Under the pieces are notes generated by a model. It did not search any database. It was not told where the DNA came from and saw only the letters and a list, made by a program, of their open reading frames with translations. A stretch of DNA of 64,000 bases from Clostridium_AD sp050717545. Its GTDB lineage: Bacteria > Bacillota > Clostridia > Clostridiales > Clostridiaceae. Positions 27,872 to 37,446 of the stretch are shown in pieces. Location: positions 182,096 through 246,095 of the forward strand of contig NZ_JBOITN010000008.1 of the NCBI RefSeq assembly GCF_050717545.1, written 5' to 3'. Positions within the stretch are counted from its first letter, which is position 1; the number at the start of each line of letters is the position of its first letter. A program made the position numbers and the translations under genes.

Positions 27872-28212
27872 ATGGTGTGCTCGGTACTGTGGCTTATATT
27901 TTTTCCTAATTCTGTGTATATGGTTACTGATATGATTCATATACACAGTGAAGAATTAGTGTGGCATCAAGCAACTGCTGGGTATTCTTAATCGCAGGAG
28001 TATCCTTATTAAGTGGCTTTGCAGTTTATATTGGAAGATTTCTAAGATTTAATAGCTGCGATTTACTTATGCCATTGTCTTTATTTAGGAATATATTCAC
28101 TAATATTAATATATTCGCAATTGAATTTATGTTTGCATTTGCTGGATTTATTTTGATATTGTTCCTGCTCTATGTTTCGTTTAGTAGGATTATGGAAGAA
28201 ACTTCTAATTAG
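27872..28212 (+). pseudogene. Frameshifted, truncated DUF1361 membrane protein
   Basis: Frame one (from ATG 27872) reads WLIFFPNSVYMVTDMIHI, the typical DUF1361 core, and then stops at TAA. A second frame continues with FAVYIGRFLRFNSCDLL, the next DUF1361 segment, and ends at 28212 after one more hydrophobic helix. A frame change near 27960 is needed to join them, and the first membrane helices of the ~200-aa family are missing. It is a decayed gene that ends 6 bp from the convergent OYE gene. Confidence 0.8.
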
Positions 28213-28218
28213 ATGAAT

Positions 28219-29316
28219 TCACTTGTTTGCTTTATTGAAAACAACACAATAATTTCCCTCGTTCGTTCTGCATTTAGAACAACTAAGACAGATAGCTGCC
28301 TTTCTATCTCCAGATTTCCATCTTTTTATTAAATTAGGTTCTGAAAGCAAAGGTCTTGATAGAGCAAAAAAATCGATATTACTTTCATTTAAGATATTTT
28401 CTATATTGATTATATTTTTAAATCCACCTACCGTAATTATTGGTATTCTAACTTCATTACTAATTACTTTGGCATACTCAACAAAATAACCTTCCTTTTG
28501 CAATTTATAGCCGTCAAATATTTCGCCAACCATTGAATTAGCTTTACCATGAATATTGCCAGTAATATCTATAGCATCAACGCCAATGGACTCTAGTTTT
28601 CTACAGATTAACTTAGTTTCATCAAATGTCATTCCACCTTCAAAAAATTCACTGGAAGTAAGTTTTACTAGTATCGTAAAATCATTCCCAACTTTTTTTC
28701 TTATCTTGTAATAAATTTCTATTAAAAATCTCATTCTATTTTCTAAGCTTCCACCATACTCATCAGTTCTTTTATTATAATAAGGACTTAGAAATTGATT
28801 TATTAAATATGAATGGGCACCATGTATCTCTATACCATCAAAGCCTGATTTCTGTATTCTTTGTGCTGCATCTGCAAAAGCATTTATTACAAGATCTATA
28901 TCCTCTTTAGTCATAACTTTTCCTACTACACCTGTACTCCTCTGGGCAACTTCACTTGGAGCATAGATTAATCTTTTCCCAACATTATATGTTGTTTTTG
29001 TTCCACCATACGCTACTTGCATTATTATCTTCGAACCAAATTTATGAATTAACTTAGTCAAATTTTTATATTCATCAATGAAAGTGTCATCATAGATTCC
29101 CATCATTCCATGGTTAGGTTGTTCCTCTTTTATGATATTTGCATATCCTGTTATAATTAATCCAACTTCAGATGTTGCTAAGTTTTTATATATATTTAAA
29201 AGCTTTTTAGTGAGATGACCATCTTCTGTAGTCATATTTTCCCACGTAGCACTTCTAACAAATCTATTTTTTAATAAAATCTTTCCTAATTTAGCTTCTT
29301 CAAATAATAATTTCAT
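28219..29316 (-). CDS. Old yellow enzyme family NADH:flavin oxidoreductase
   Basis: This 365-aa FMN-dependent ene-reductase has the TIM-barrel marks of the family: LKNRFVRSATWENMTTEDG, IIMQVAYGG, FDGIEIHGAHSYLINQFLSPYYNKRTDEYGGSLENRMRF (split over the active-site loop) and IITVGGF. The end has C-x2-C-x2-C-x6-C (CLSCSKC...C), which could hold a metal or cluster, but the large FAD domain of 2-enoate reductases is absent. The ATG at 29316 is preceded by AAAAGGAGAAAA. It seems monocistronic. The physiological substrate is unknown. Confidence 0.92.
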   Translation of the reverse strand: MKLLFEEAKLGKILLKNRFVRSATWENMTTEDGHLTKKLLNIYKNLATSEVGLIITGYANIIKEEQPNHGMMGIYDDTFIDEYKNLTKLIHKFGSKIIMQVAYGGTKTTYNVGKRLIYAPSEVAQRSTGVVGKVMTKEDIDLVINAFADAAQRIQKSGFDGIEIHGAHSYLINQFLSPYYNKRTDEYGGSLENRMRFLIEIYYKIRKKVGNDFTILVKLTSSEFFEGGMTFDETKLICRKLESIGVDAIDITGNIHGKANSMVGEIFDGYKLQKEGYFVEYAKVISNEVRIPIITVGGFKNIINIENILNESNIDFFALSRPLLSEPNLIKRWKSGDRKAAICLSCSKCRTNEGNYCVVFNKANK

Positions 29317-29426
29317 TTTTTTCTCCTTTTTAAATATAATAACCTAATAAATTAAATAGCAATATGATCTAATATTATAGGTTAATTAAATTATAACACT
29401 TTAATATCTAATTTAACTATGAAATA

Positions 29427-29464
29427 AAAGGAACAAGAAAGTATATACTTTCTTGTTCCTTTTA
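29427..29464. terminator. Terminator of the quinone reductase gene
   Basis: AAAAGGAACAAGAAAG and CTTTCTTGTTCCTTTT form a 16-bp perfect stem with a TATATA loop, effective in both directions. Confidence 0.9.
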
Positions 29465-29483
29465 TTGTATGGCTTTTTACAAT

Positions 29484-30485
29484 CTATAAATCGAGATTAA
29501 CTATAGTTCTACCTTTGTGATTTCCACTAAGTATAGCATCTATCTCTTTATTTAATCCTTCTAAAGTTACTTCATTTACATCAGTATATAAATCAGTAAT
29601 CTTCCAATCTAAGGATAATTTATCCCAAATTTCAAGTCTGATATCCATAGGGCATTTAACAGAATCTATTCCTAGTACTGAGATTCCTTTTAAAATAAAT
29701 GGATAGACTGACGTTTTAAATTCATCAGATGCAACATTTCCACAACAAGTTACACTACCACCATAATTGGTTGATTTAATGGCTGTAGCTAATATATTTC
29801 CGCCTACTGTGTCTATTACACCGGACCATCTATTCTTTAAGAGTGCTTTGCCAGAAGTGTCATCTATTTCATTCCTATCAATTATGTTTTTTGCACCAAT
29901 TTTAAGTAGCATATCTTTTTCAGAAGATTTTCCTGTAGCAGCAGTGACATTATAACCAATCTTGCTTAAAATTGAAATGGCCATACTTCCAACTCCACCT
30001 GTTGATCCCGTTACTAATATGTCACCGTCACTAGGCTTAACACCTGAGTTAACTAATTTATATACTGATAGTGCAGCAGTGAATCCAGCAGTACCGTATA
30101 TCATACTCTCTCTTAGAGAAAGATTTGAAGGAAGTTCTACTACCCACTGCGCAGGGACTCTAATATACTCTCCGTAACCACCTGATGTACTCATTCCTAA
30201 CCCATATCCTGTTACAAGTACCTCAGCCCCAATTTTAAAATTATCATTATTGCTTTGGACTACAATGCCTGCAGCATCGATTCCTGGTGTGTGTGGATAA
30301 TTTCTAGTTACGCCTTTATTTCCTGTAGCGGAAAGAGCATCTTTATAGTTTAATGATGAATATTTTACATTTATTATTACATCGCCTTCTGGTAAATCAT
30401 TTATATGTCTAGTTGTAATTTCTCTCTTAAATTCCTTATTTTCTGTTTCTGTTACAAGCATTGCTGTAAATTCGTTGTTATTCAT
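29484..30485 (-). CDS. YhdH/YhfP family quinone reductase (AcuI-like MDR)
   Basis: This 333-aa medium-chain NADPH-dependent reductase is zinc-free. Family marks are VKYSSLNYKDALSATGNKGVTRNYPHTPGIDAAG near the start, GTAGFTAALSVYKL, GDILVTGSTGGVGSMAISIL (nucleotide-binding) and GVIDTVGGNILATA. Relatives reduce acrylyl-CoA or quinones and are often induced by electrophiles. The divergent MarR gene and three copies of a shared operator motif suggest control by that regulator. The ATG at 30485 has AAAGGAGTTTTGAA upstream. Confidence 0.92.
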   Translation of the reverse strand: MNNNEFTAMLVTETENKEFKREITTRHINDLPEGDVIINVKYSSLNYKDALSATGNKGVTRNYPHTPGIDAAGIVVQSNNDNFKIGAEVLVTGYGLGMSTSGGYGEYIRVPAQWVVELPSNLSLRESMIYGTAGFTAALSVYKLVNSGVKPSDGDILVTGSTGGVGSMAISILSKIGYNVTAATGKSSEKDMLLKIGAKNIIDRNEIDDTSGKALLKNRWSGVIDTVGGNILATAIKSTNYGGSVTCCGNVASDEFKTSVYPFILKGISVLGIDSVKCPMDIRLEIWDKLSLDWKITDLYTDVNEVTLEGLNKEIDAILSGNHKGRTIVNLDL

Positions 30486-30503
30486 TTCAAAACTCCTTTA
30501 TAA

Positions 30504-30637
30504 ATATAGTTTGGTATAAAACTAATTATAGTAGAAATATAGTTTTATGTCAAACCATGATTTAGACAATTTCTACTTATATTTATACCATACTATAATT
30601 TTAACAATTGCTATTTAATTTATACCATACTATAATT
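30504..30637. promoter_or_regulatory. Three-copy operator region between the quinone reductase and MarR genes
   Basis: TTTATACCATACTATAATT occurs at 30582-30600 and 30618-30636. A reversed variant, ATATAGTTTGGTATAAAA, lies at 30504-30521 next to the quinone reductase start. The arrangement suggests binding by the adjacent MarR protein and control in both directions. Confidence 0.65.
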
Positions 30638-30673
30638 AAATCTATAAATTAAATTTAGTATAGGAGCCTCATT

Positions 30674-31108
30674 ATGAATGATAAATATATAGTATATTTT
30701 ATAAGTAAAACTAAGAAAAAAATGACTAGATTTATTGAAAAAGCATTAAAAGAAAAAGGTTTGGATGATTTAGTGCCATCATATGGCAATATCCTTACAG
30801 TACTATTTAATAATAATGGAAAATTAAGCATGAAGGAAATAGGAGAATCAATAGGAAAAGATAAGTCTACGATTACAGCATTAGTCAATAAATTATCAAA
30901 ATTAGGATATGTAAAAAAGGAAAAATGTATAGAAGATGGAAGAGTAACATACGTAATTTTCACGCAAAAAGGTAAAGCAACAGAGGGGAAAGTAAATGAT
31001 ATTTCTGAAAAGGTTAATTTAATAGCATATAAAAATTTTTCGAAAGAAGAAAAAGATGTATTCCTTGAATTGTTGAAGAAGATGAATAATAACTTTGATG
31101 TAAAATAA
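30674..31108 (+). CDS. MarR-family transcriptional regulator
   Basis: The 144-aa winged-helix protein has the MarR pattern: LVPSYGNILTVLFNNNGKLSMKEIGESIGKDKSTITALVNKLSKLGYVKKEKC, then the wing EDGRVTYVIFTQKG. It starts at ATG 30674 after TAGGAGCCTC. It is divergent from the YhdH-type quinone reductase and shares its operator-rich intergenic region, so it is probably the repressor of that gene and of itself. An electrophile or oxidant could be the signal, by analogy with other MarR-quinone reductase pairs. Confidence 0.9.
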   Translation: MNDKYIVYFISKTKKKMTRFIEKALKEKGLDDLVPSYGNILTVLFNNNGKLSMKEIGESIGKDKSTITALVNKLSKLGYVKKEKCIEDGRVTYVIFTQKGKATEGKVNDISEKVNLIAYKNFSKEEKDVFLELLKKMNNNFDVK

Positions 31109-31152
31109 TACTTATATATAATCCTTGATATAAGAAGGGCGGTGAATACAAC

Positions 31153-31752
31153 ATGATTGCAAAGCAAAACACATTTCTCGAGTGTGTTATTGTAGCTATG
31201 ACCACATGTGGGATAGCTTCTTTTATTCTATTCCCTTTTATGAGTATGAGTTCGTTATTATATAGCATTATATTAAATTTACTACTTATGATTTGGATGT
31301 CTATAGTGGAAACATTATTGAAACCAGAACTCAAATCATCTTATTTTAATTGTCACCGTATTGAAGATGAAGGTAGAATATACAGGTATCTTGGTGTTCA
31401 TTTTTTCAGAAAATTGCTGGTGTTAAGTGGGTGGGAAAGAAGTAGAAAAAAAGAAACTCCTATCAGAAAATCTTTAATTTTATTAGAATACTATGAATAC
31501 AGAACTCGAACTTCTGAGTTTGGACACGTAATTATTGCTATAATAATTTCAATCATTTCCGTATATGTTTGCAGGGTATATTCATTTAAAGAATCAATAT
31601 GGTTAATATTTCTAAATATAGTTCTGAATATATACCCTATTATTGTCCAAAGGTATAATCGTCCACGGGTACGGCGAGTGATTAATCAATTTAAATTAAT
31701 ACATACTAATTATGCTAAAGAAATTGATAATGTAGTGAATTTTTATAACTAA
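31153..31752 (+). CDS. CrtO-like (glycosyl-diaponeurosporenoate acyltransferase-like) membrane protein
   Basis: The 199-aa protein has three to four membrane helices. EDEGRIYRYLGVHFFRKLLVLSG, EFGHVIIAIIIS and NIYPIIVQRYNRPRVRR match the pattern of the CrtO-like family, whose best-known member acylates staphyloxanthin precursors. No carotenoid genes are nearby, so its role here is unknown. The ATG at 31153 follows AAGAAGGGCGG, 44 bp after the MarR gene, and could be cotranscribed with it. Confidence 0.65.
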   Translation: MIAKQNTFLECVIVAMTTCGIASFILFPFMSMSSLLYSIILNLLLMIWMSIVETLLKPELKSSYFNCHRIEDEGRIYRYLGVHFFRKLLVLSGWERSRKKETPIRKSLILLEYYEYRTRTSEFGHVIIAIIISIISVYVCRVYSFKESIWLIFLNIVLNIYPIIVQRYNRPRVRRVINQFKLIHTNYAKEIDNVVNFYN

Positions 31753-31893
31753 GGTTGAAGCGTTATTGAGCTTCCAGATATATTTTATGAAAACTATGTA
31801 ATAAATGCTGTTTGCAAAAAAAATAAAGGCATTCCAGGCGGACTAGCACGGATGGAAAAGAAAATAGAATTTAATATATATGGGGGTATTGAA

Positions 31894-33030
31894 GTGAAAC
31901 AGGTAAAGATATTACATTGTGCAGATATTCATCTAGGAGCAGAACTCACAACATTAGGGAGGAAAGCTGCAACTCGCAAGTCTGAAATCAAAGGGACATT
32001 TATGAATATTTTAAAATTGTGTATAGCGGAGCAAGTTCAGCTATTGTTAATAGCAGGAGATTTTTTTGATAATGTTAATGTAGAGGATAATGTGCTTGAA
32101 GAGATAAAAAATGGGTTAGCAAGCATAAAGGGTACCATTGTGGCAATTGCCCCAGGAAATCATGATCCTCTTACGGAAGATTCCCCATATTTAAAAAAAG
32201 ATTTTTGGCCTGAAAATGTCATTATTTTTAAAAGTGGTTTAGAGAGTGTAGAGGTTGAAAAATTAGGTGTTCGTCTTTGGGGGGCAGCCTTTACAGGAAC
32301 CTATGTATCAACTTCAATGCTTGCGAATTTTACTGTTCCTAGGGATGAGCTAATTAATATCTGTGTAATTCATGGTGAGCTCGTTGCAACGAGTCAAAGA
32401 AGTAATTACAATCCAATTACTCAGACGCAGCTGTTAAAGAGTAGAATGGACTACGTGGCACTTGGACATATTCACAAACAGACGCAGGTGCTAAAGACTG
32501 GTGATACATACTATGCTTATTCTGGCTGCCCTGAGGGAAGAGGGTTTGATGAACTTGATGAAAAAGGCGTTTACATTGGAATAGTAGCCAAAGGAATTTG
32601 CAAGCTGGAATATCACAGGATGTGTCAGCGCATGAATATTGAACTTCATGTAGATGTTTCTGAAGCTGTTAATTCTAAAATGGCAGTTGATATTATATTA
32701 GATAAAATGAAATCAAAATATGGTGAGAATTACTCTGATAATCTATACAAGGTGATCCTCGAGGGAATGATTTCCGATAATGTTTGTATTAATATTGAGG
32801 ATATGAAAACCTCCCTTAATGAAGTATATTTTATTAAGATTAAAGATCATACAACAATAAAAATTGATTTTGATTCGGTTTCAACAGAAACAACCCTTAG
32901 GAATACTTTTATGAGAAAAATGATTGAACGGGTAAATGATGCAGCTCCTAATGATAAAGAGGATTTAAACATAGCACTTAGACTGGGAGTAAAGGCATTT
33001 TTCGGGGAGGTAAAATATAGTGAAGATTAA
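31894..33030 (+). CDS. SbcD/Mre11-type DNA exonuclease (YhaO-like)
   Basis: This 378-aa metallophosphoesterase is the nuclease of an SbcCD/Mre11-Rad50-type DNA-end processing complex. I start at GTG 31894 behind GGGGGTATT; an in-frame ATG at 31852 lacks such a site. Catalytic motifs are complete: CADIHLGAEL, AGDFFDN, PGNHDPLT, VIHGELV and LGHIHKQ. The remaining ~150 residues form the capping and partner-binding region. Its last 11 bp overlap the next gene, the ATPase partner, as in B. subtilis yhaO-yhaN and in sbcD-sbcC. Size and the partner's membrane segment favour the YhaO type. Confidence 0.88.
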   Translation: MKQVKILHCADIHLGAELTTLGRKAATRKSEIKGTFMNILKLCIAEQVQLLLIAGDFFDNVNVEDNVLEEIKNGLASIKGTIVAIAPGNHDPLTEDSPYLKKDFWPENVIIFKSGLESVEVEKLGVRLWGAAFTGTYVSTSMLANFTVPRDELINICVIHGELVATSQRSNYNPITQTQLLKSRMDYVALGHIHKQTQVLKTGDTYYAYSGCPEGRGFDELDEKGVYIGIVAKGICKLEYHRMCQRMNIELHVDVSEAVNSKMAVDIILDKMKSKYGENYSDNLYKVILEGMISDNVCINIEDMKTSLNEVYFIKIKDHTTIKIDFDSVSTETTLRNTFMRKMIERVNDAAPNDKEDLNIALRLGVKAFFGEVKYSED

Positions 33031-35953
33031 TAAATTGCAGATTGGCAGTTTTGGTAAGTTCAAGGATTACGAATTAGAGCTAAAAAACGGATTTCAGATA
33101 GTATACGGCAAGAATGAAGATGGGAAATCAACCCTTATGGCATTTATTAAAATGATGTTTTACAGCAAAATTGAAAGAGGAAGAGATATCGATAAAAATG
33201 CAAGGAAGAAATACCAGCCATGGGATGGTTCTATGATGAATGGCGCAGTTGAATTCGCACATGGTGGAATATCATATCGATTGCAGAAAGATATAGGTGC
33301 TACTGCGGGCGGGGATAAAGTGAAGTTAATTAAAATGGGTACGGGAGAAATGGTACCACTTGGTAAGAATGAGGAAGTTGGAAAAAGATTTTTTGGACTT
33401 GATTTAGCTGGATTTGAACGAAGCGTTTTTATAAGCCAGATTGGAAGTTTTGGCGCAAAGGTTAAGAGTGATGAGGTTGCAGAAAAATTAATGTCAAACC
33501 TAGTTCTCTCAGGAGATGAAAATGTCTCACAGCAACTTGTAATGAATCGTCTAAATGATGCAGCTGAAGATATGGAGTCAAAAAATCGAAAAAAAGGAAT
33601 TTTTATTGAGGCTAAAAATGAACTTGAATTGTTACGCAGTGAAAGAGCTGAAACTCAAATTTTAGAGAATGAGCAACAGGAAAACATGGAAAAATATCAT
33701 CGTTTGGATGAACAGATTAAGCAGCAAAAAAATATCCAAAATTTATTGGAATTAAATAAAAATAAAAATAAATTTCAGCAACTCACCTCCCTTATTGAAA
33801 AGATAACCCAATATAAAGAATTAGAAAAAACATTAGAAAAAGAAAATATTCCCTCTGAGAGTCTTACAGGATTTTTAAAGGATTGTAATTCTTTAATGGA
33901 TGAAAGCGAGAAAACTAAGGGCAGCCTTGAAAAACTCAAAGGTTCAATTGACAGTGATATAAAAAATGGAGGTAGTTTAGTCCCTATATGTGAAAATGAG
34001 TACAAGCACATAAATGAGTTAGTCCTTGCGGAAAGAACACTTATAGAACTATTAAACAGAATAGATGAAGGCTTTATTCCAGTTTTTAATTCTTTTATAG
34101 AGGCAAAGAATAATCACAAAGCTTCCGAGACACTTCTAAATAAAGAAGAAGCCTTAGCTAAAGAACTACAAAAATTCCATGAAGAGTTCCAGAAGTACCA
34201 AGATGAAAAAAATATTAATATTAATGATAAAGTGAAGCTTATGAATAATTTTGACAGTGAAAAGGTTCAATGGAAATCTGATAAAAAGCTAAGGGAGCAG
34301 CAGATTAATTTTACTATTGAAAAACTATCAATTAAGGCCCAGGTAAAAAATACTGGGAGTGAAAAGAGTAAAAAGAAAAATACAATGCTAACACTTAGCA
34401 TTGTAATAGGTATTATTTCTATAATACTAGCTGTATTTATCCCTCCGGCTTTAATTGGTGTAATTATTGCAATTATTATAGGCGCGCGGGCAGTGAGGTC
34501 CGATAAACAAAACATTGCAACGAAAAAGGATACTAATTCTGATGATATAAATAGCATAAAACAGGAATTAAAAACTCTAAGGGAAGAAAACGATAATGAA
34601 GAAGCCGCTATTATAAAAAAAACTGAAGACAATGAAATAATTATATCAACCATCTCAAACACTATTGCTAGCTTAGAAAAAAAGCTCAATTTTTTGACAG
34701 AAAAGAATAACAATTATCAAAATTCCCTAGCGGAGATTCCAAAATTAAAAAACAAGAAAGAGATGGCATTAAATCTTCTTAATGTTAGGCAAGAAACTTA
34801 TCTTAAAGAAAGTAACTTGCTTATTGAGAAATATTCCAAGGATTTAAGCCTTAATGAAGATGCTAAAATTACAGTGTTACAACAAGAAAATTTGGAGGAA
34901 ATTGTTGTTAGAGAATATAGAGATAGAGTGAAGCAGTTCTGCGATACTTTGAGTAGTAATATTGAGGGGAAAATGAAAGAAAAATCCTGCCTATCAGTGA
35001 AAGAGTTTGAAAATAAATATTTTGAGTATGCTTCTGATTCTAAAAATCGAAAAGCTATAACTGAGGTAGAGCAAGAATACACAAAGAAAGTTGAAGAATT
35101 TTTAAGTAAAGTGAATGAATACGAAATTGTACAAAGCTATGAAGAGGCTAAACTTTTAATGCAAGAGCTTTTGCAGCAAGTTACTCAATTGGAAAAAGAA
35201 AAAGATGAAACACTTAATATTGCTAAGGGTATGGGATATGTTGCGCCAACACTTAATTATTTAAGGTCGGAAACAAGTAAACTTGAACCATCAATTAAAG
35301 CACTAGAAGTTGGTGTAAATAGCTATGAAGTCGAAGAACTACAGCAAAAAGAAAAGGAATTTGCATCAGAAAATCTGGATCAACAATTTTTTGAGTTACG
35401 CAAAAAAATTAAAACACCAGATAAAAACTTAAGTCAGGTTCAAGAAGAAATAAATGATAAGGAAAAAGAGGTGAATGAAAAGGAAAAGTACTATAATTGC
35501 CTAAAAATTGCATCAGAGGTAATGCAGGAAGCAACAGATGAGATGCGCCAGAGTTTTGGACCAGAACTTAACCGGAAGACGGCCGGAATATTCAAAAGTC
35601 TTACTAATGGGAAATATGGAAACATACTTGTTACAAAGGATTATGATATATCAATTAAGTCAGGTATTCATTATAGAGAATGGAGATATTTAAGTGGTGG
35701 AACAGTTGATCAGGTTTATCTAGCATTAAGAGTAGCCATTACAGAACTAATTTCTGATAAGAACGCTCAGTTACCTTTATTTTTAGATGATGTGATGATA
35801 CAGTATGACGACGAAAGAATGGATGCAGCCTTAAAATTTATAACAGATTATGCTGAGGAAAAAGGATCGGAATTCCAACTGATATTATTCACTTGTCATA
35901 AGCATATCATAGATAATTCGAAGCCTTATAATACTGAAGTAGTTAATATCTAA
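33020..35953 (+). CDS. SbcC/Rad50-type ATPase with a membrane-spanning insertion (YhaN-like)
   Basis: This 977-aa ABC-type ATPase is the partner of the preceding exonuclease. It starts at GTG 33020 inside that gene's end. The N-terminal head has IVYGKNEDGKSTLMAFIKMM (Walker A) and KYQPWDGSMMNG. Long coiled coils follow. Residues ~455-490 form two membrane helices (MLTLSIVIGIISIILAVF and ALIGVIIAIIIG) in the middle of the coiled coil, a YhaN feature absent from SbcC. The C-terminal head has YLSGGTVDQVYLALRVAI (signature) and LPLFLDDVMIQYDDERM (Walker B/D-loop). A decayed copy of its 3' end lies at 46.9 kb. Confidence 0.88.
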   Translation: MKINKLQIGSFGKFKDYELELKNGFQIVYGKNEDGKSTLMAFIKMMFYSKIERGRDIDKNARKKYQPWDGSMMNGAVEFAHGGISYRLQKDIGATAGGDKVKLIKMGTGEMVPLGKNEEVGKRFFGLDLAGFERSVFISQIGSFGAKVKSDEVAEKLMSNLVLSGDENVSQQLVMNRLNDAAEDMESKNRKKGIFIEAKNELELLRSERAETQILENEQQENMEKYHRLDEQIKQQKNIQNLLELNKNKNKFQQLTSLIEKITQYKELEKTLEKENIPSESLTGFLKDCNSLMDESEKTKGSLEKLKGSIDSDIKNGGSLVPICENEYKHINELVLAERTLIELLNRIDEGFIPVFNSFIEAKNNHKASETLLNKEEALAKELQKFHEEFQKYQDEKNININDKVKLMNNFDSEKVQWKSDKKLREQQINFTIEKLSIKAQVKNTGSEKSKKKNTMLTLSIVIGIISIILAVFIPPALIGVIIAIIIGARAVRSDKQNIATKKDTNSDDINSIKQELKTLREENDNEEAAIIKKTEDNEIIISTISNTIASLEKKLNFLTEKNNNYQNSLAEIPKLKNKKEMALNLLNVRQETYLKESNLLIEKYSKDLSLNEDAKITVLQQENLEEIVVREYRDRVKQFCDTLSSNIEGKMKEKSCLSVKEFENKYFEYASDSKNRKAITEVEQEYTKKVEEFLSKVNEYEIVQSYEEAKLLMQELLQQVTQLEKEKDETLNIAKGMGYVAPTLNYLRSETSKLEPSIKALEVGVNSYEVEELQQKEKEFASENLDQQFFELRKKIKTPDKNLSQVQEEINDKEKEVNEKEKYYNCLKIASEVMQEATDEMRQSFGPELNRKTAGIFKSLTNGKYGNILVTKDYDISIKSGIHYREWRYLSGGTVDQVYLALRVAITELISDKNAQLPLFLDDVMIQYDDERMDAALKFITDYAEEKGSEFQLILFTCHKHIIDNSKPYNTEVVNI

Positions 35954-36102
35954 TAATAATTAAGGGAACATGCAAAGAAACTAAAAATCGATTATAATTA
36001 GAATTATAACATTTCATAAGAAAGCTATACAAAACAAACAGAGCGAAGATTAAATTTGCACAGGGGAATTGTAATGGATGTACTAAATTGGGGAGGAGCT
36101 AT

Positions 36103-37221
36103 ATGGAGATAAAAGATTTGATAAACATAGCAAATAAATATTCTAAAAATACAGAATATAATTTTACTGGGTATTTGATGTATAAGGACAAACCGGTAGC
36201 TGAAATAAAAGATACAGAGTTTGTAAAATCTTTGGATGATAATTTATTGCCCATAATAATGATGAATAAGAATACAGGTTCTTTAGAAGCATGGCTGAAA
36301 ACAAGAGTAATAGACACTCATAGGACAAATTCTAGGCAAGTAAGGCGTAGATTAAGTGTTAGATCAGATGTTCCTAAGGAAATAGTTATTAAAGCTAGAG
36401 CTATTTGTATAACAGATAGTTATTGGTTAAAATGGATTAATGAAGATATAACTTATATGCAGGTGAGAAGTAGATTATCAGATGGGCTAAATACTATAGC
36501 CTTATATGGTAATGCTTCGGAAATAGAATTTAACGAAGATGATATAAGTCCTGAACTTACCAACATAGGAAGTTTTGAAAAATGTTGGAAGCTCATTGAT
36601 GGATATTGGTATATGATAAAAAAAGGTACGTATAAGGAAAATTTTGCTGAAGTATTAATAGCTAATATTGCTATTAATTTGGGATTTAATGCTGTTAAAT
36701 ATGAACCTATTGAAGATGGAGCATTAGTTAAATGTAAAGACTTTACTAATAATTGTGAAGTGGACTTTGAGCCAATGTTCAGCTTTGTTCGTGAGTACTG
36801 GGAAATAGATGACTCTATAAGTATTATAAAAGAACTTGGATATATAGAAGAATTTTTAAATATCACATTTATGGATGCATTGTGCTATAACATAGATAGA
36901 CACACTTTTAATTTTGGTATATTAAGAAAAGATGGTGCACCAGTAGGACTTGCACCGAATTTTGATAATAATTTAGGATTATCAGGAGTACTTAATAATA
37001 AAGGTTTAGAAAACACATGGTATTCAACATCATTTACAAGAAATAATTATAAACCACTATTAAAAGAATATGATTATAATGTACCTAGGATTGATGTGCA
37101 AGAGATAAAGGAAATTATAAATGACACATTAAAAGGTTTCAAGTCGTTAAAGTCTGAATCTGGATTTAGTGAAGTTGTATTTAAAATAATAAAAAATAAC
37201 TATGAAGAATTATTAAAGTAA
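36103..37221 (+). CDS. HipA-like kinase-fold protein 2
   Basis: This 372-aa protein starts at ATG 36103 behind GGGGAGGAGCTAT. Its C-terminal half has the HipA-type catalytic segments FMDALCYNIDRHTFNFGIL (DRHxxNxG) and GLAPNFDNNLGLSG (the DFD-like metal site). WYMIKKGTYKENFAEVLIANIAINLG resembles the ATP-binding part. The N-terminal ~130 residues (PVAEIKD..., RRRLSVRSDVPKE) differ from classic HipA, and no HipB antitoxin is adjacent. It belongs to the same broad group as the gene at 26.7 kb. Its 3' end exists a second time as a fossil at 46.97 kb. Confidence 0.72.
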   Translation: MEIKDLINIANKYSKNTEYNFTGYLMYKDKPVAEIKDTEFVKSLDDNLLPIIMMNKNTGSLEAWLKTRVIDTHRTNSRQVRRRLSVRSDVPKEIVIKARAICITDSYWLKWINEDITYMQVRSRLSDGLNTIALYGNASEIEFNEDDISPELTNIGSFEKCWKLIDGYWYMIKKGTYKENFAEVLIANIAINLGFNAVKYEPIEDGALVKCKDFTNNCEVDFEPMFSFVREYWEIDDSISIIKELGYIEEFLNITFMDALCYNIDRHTFNFGILRKDGAPVGLAPNFDNNLGLSGVLNNKGLENTWYSTSFTRNNYKPLLKEYDYNVPRIDVQEIKEIINDTLKGFKSLKSESGFSEVVFKIIKNNYEELLK

Positions 37222-37234
37222 GGACATATAATCT

Positions 37235-37380
37235 AATTATAATTTAGTTAAATTTAACAATAATATAACTTAGCATTCAAGTACAGCATTTAACAACATG
37301 TTGAAAGCATTGACTTAAGTGGAGTTAAGTCAATGTTAAAAATGTTATTAAACTTAATTAAATTTAACAATAGATTTAAA
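37235..37380. repeat. Interspersed repeat, copy B (full length)
   Basis: About 146 bp. The left end TTAGTTAAATTTAACAATAA is followed by a spacer. The hairpin GCATTGACTTAA...TTAAGTCAATGT (37308-37337) lies at the centre, and the right end is TTAATTAAATTTAACAATAG. Copies C and D match it along the whole length. It fills most of the 225-bp gap between the HipA-like and Uma2 genes. Confidence 0.9.
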
Positions 37381-37446
37381 ATATAGGTGTTGGTTATAAT
37401 ATGGTAAAAGAGAAGTTGAATATTAGATAGCAAAGGAGTTGATATA

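Noticed and set aside
27905..27959. Inverted repeat CTAATTCT...GTGTATATG / CATATACAC...AGAATTAG
   Set aside because: It lies within the conserved coding core of the DUF1361 pseudogene (FFPNSVYMVTDMIHI), so the symmetry is probably accidental.
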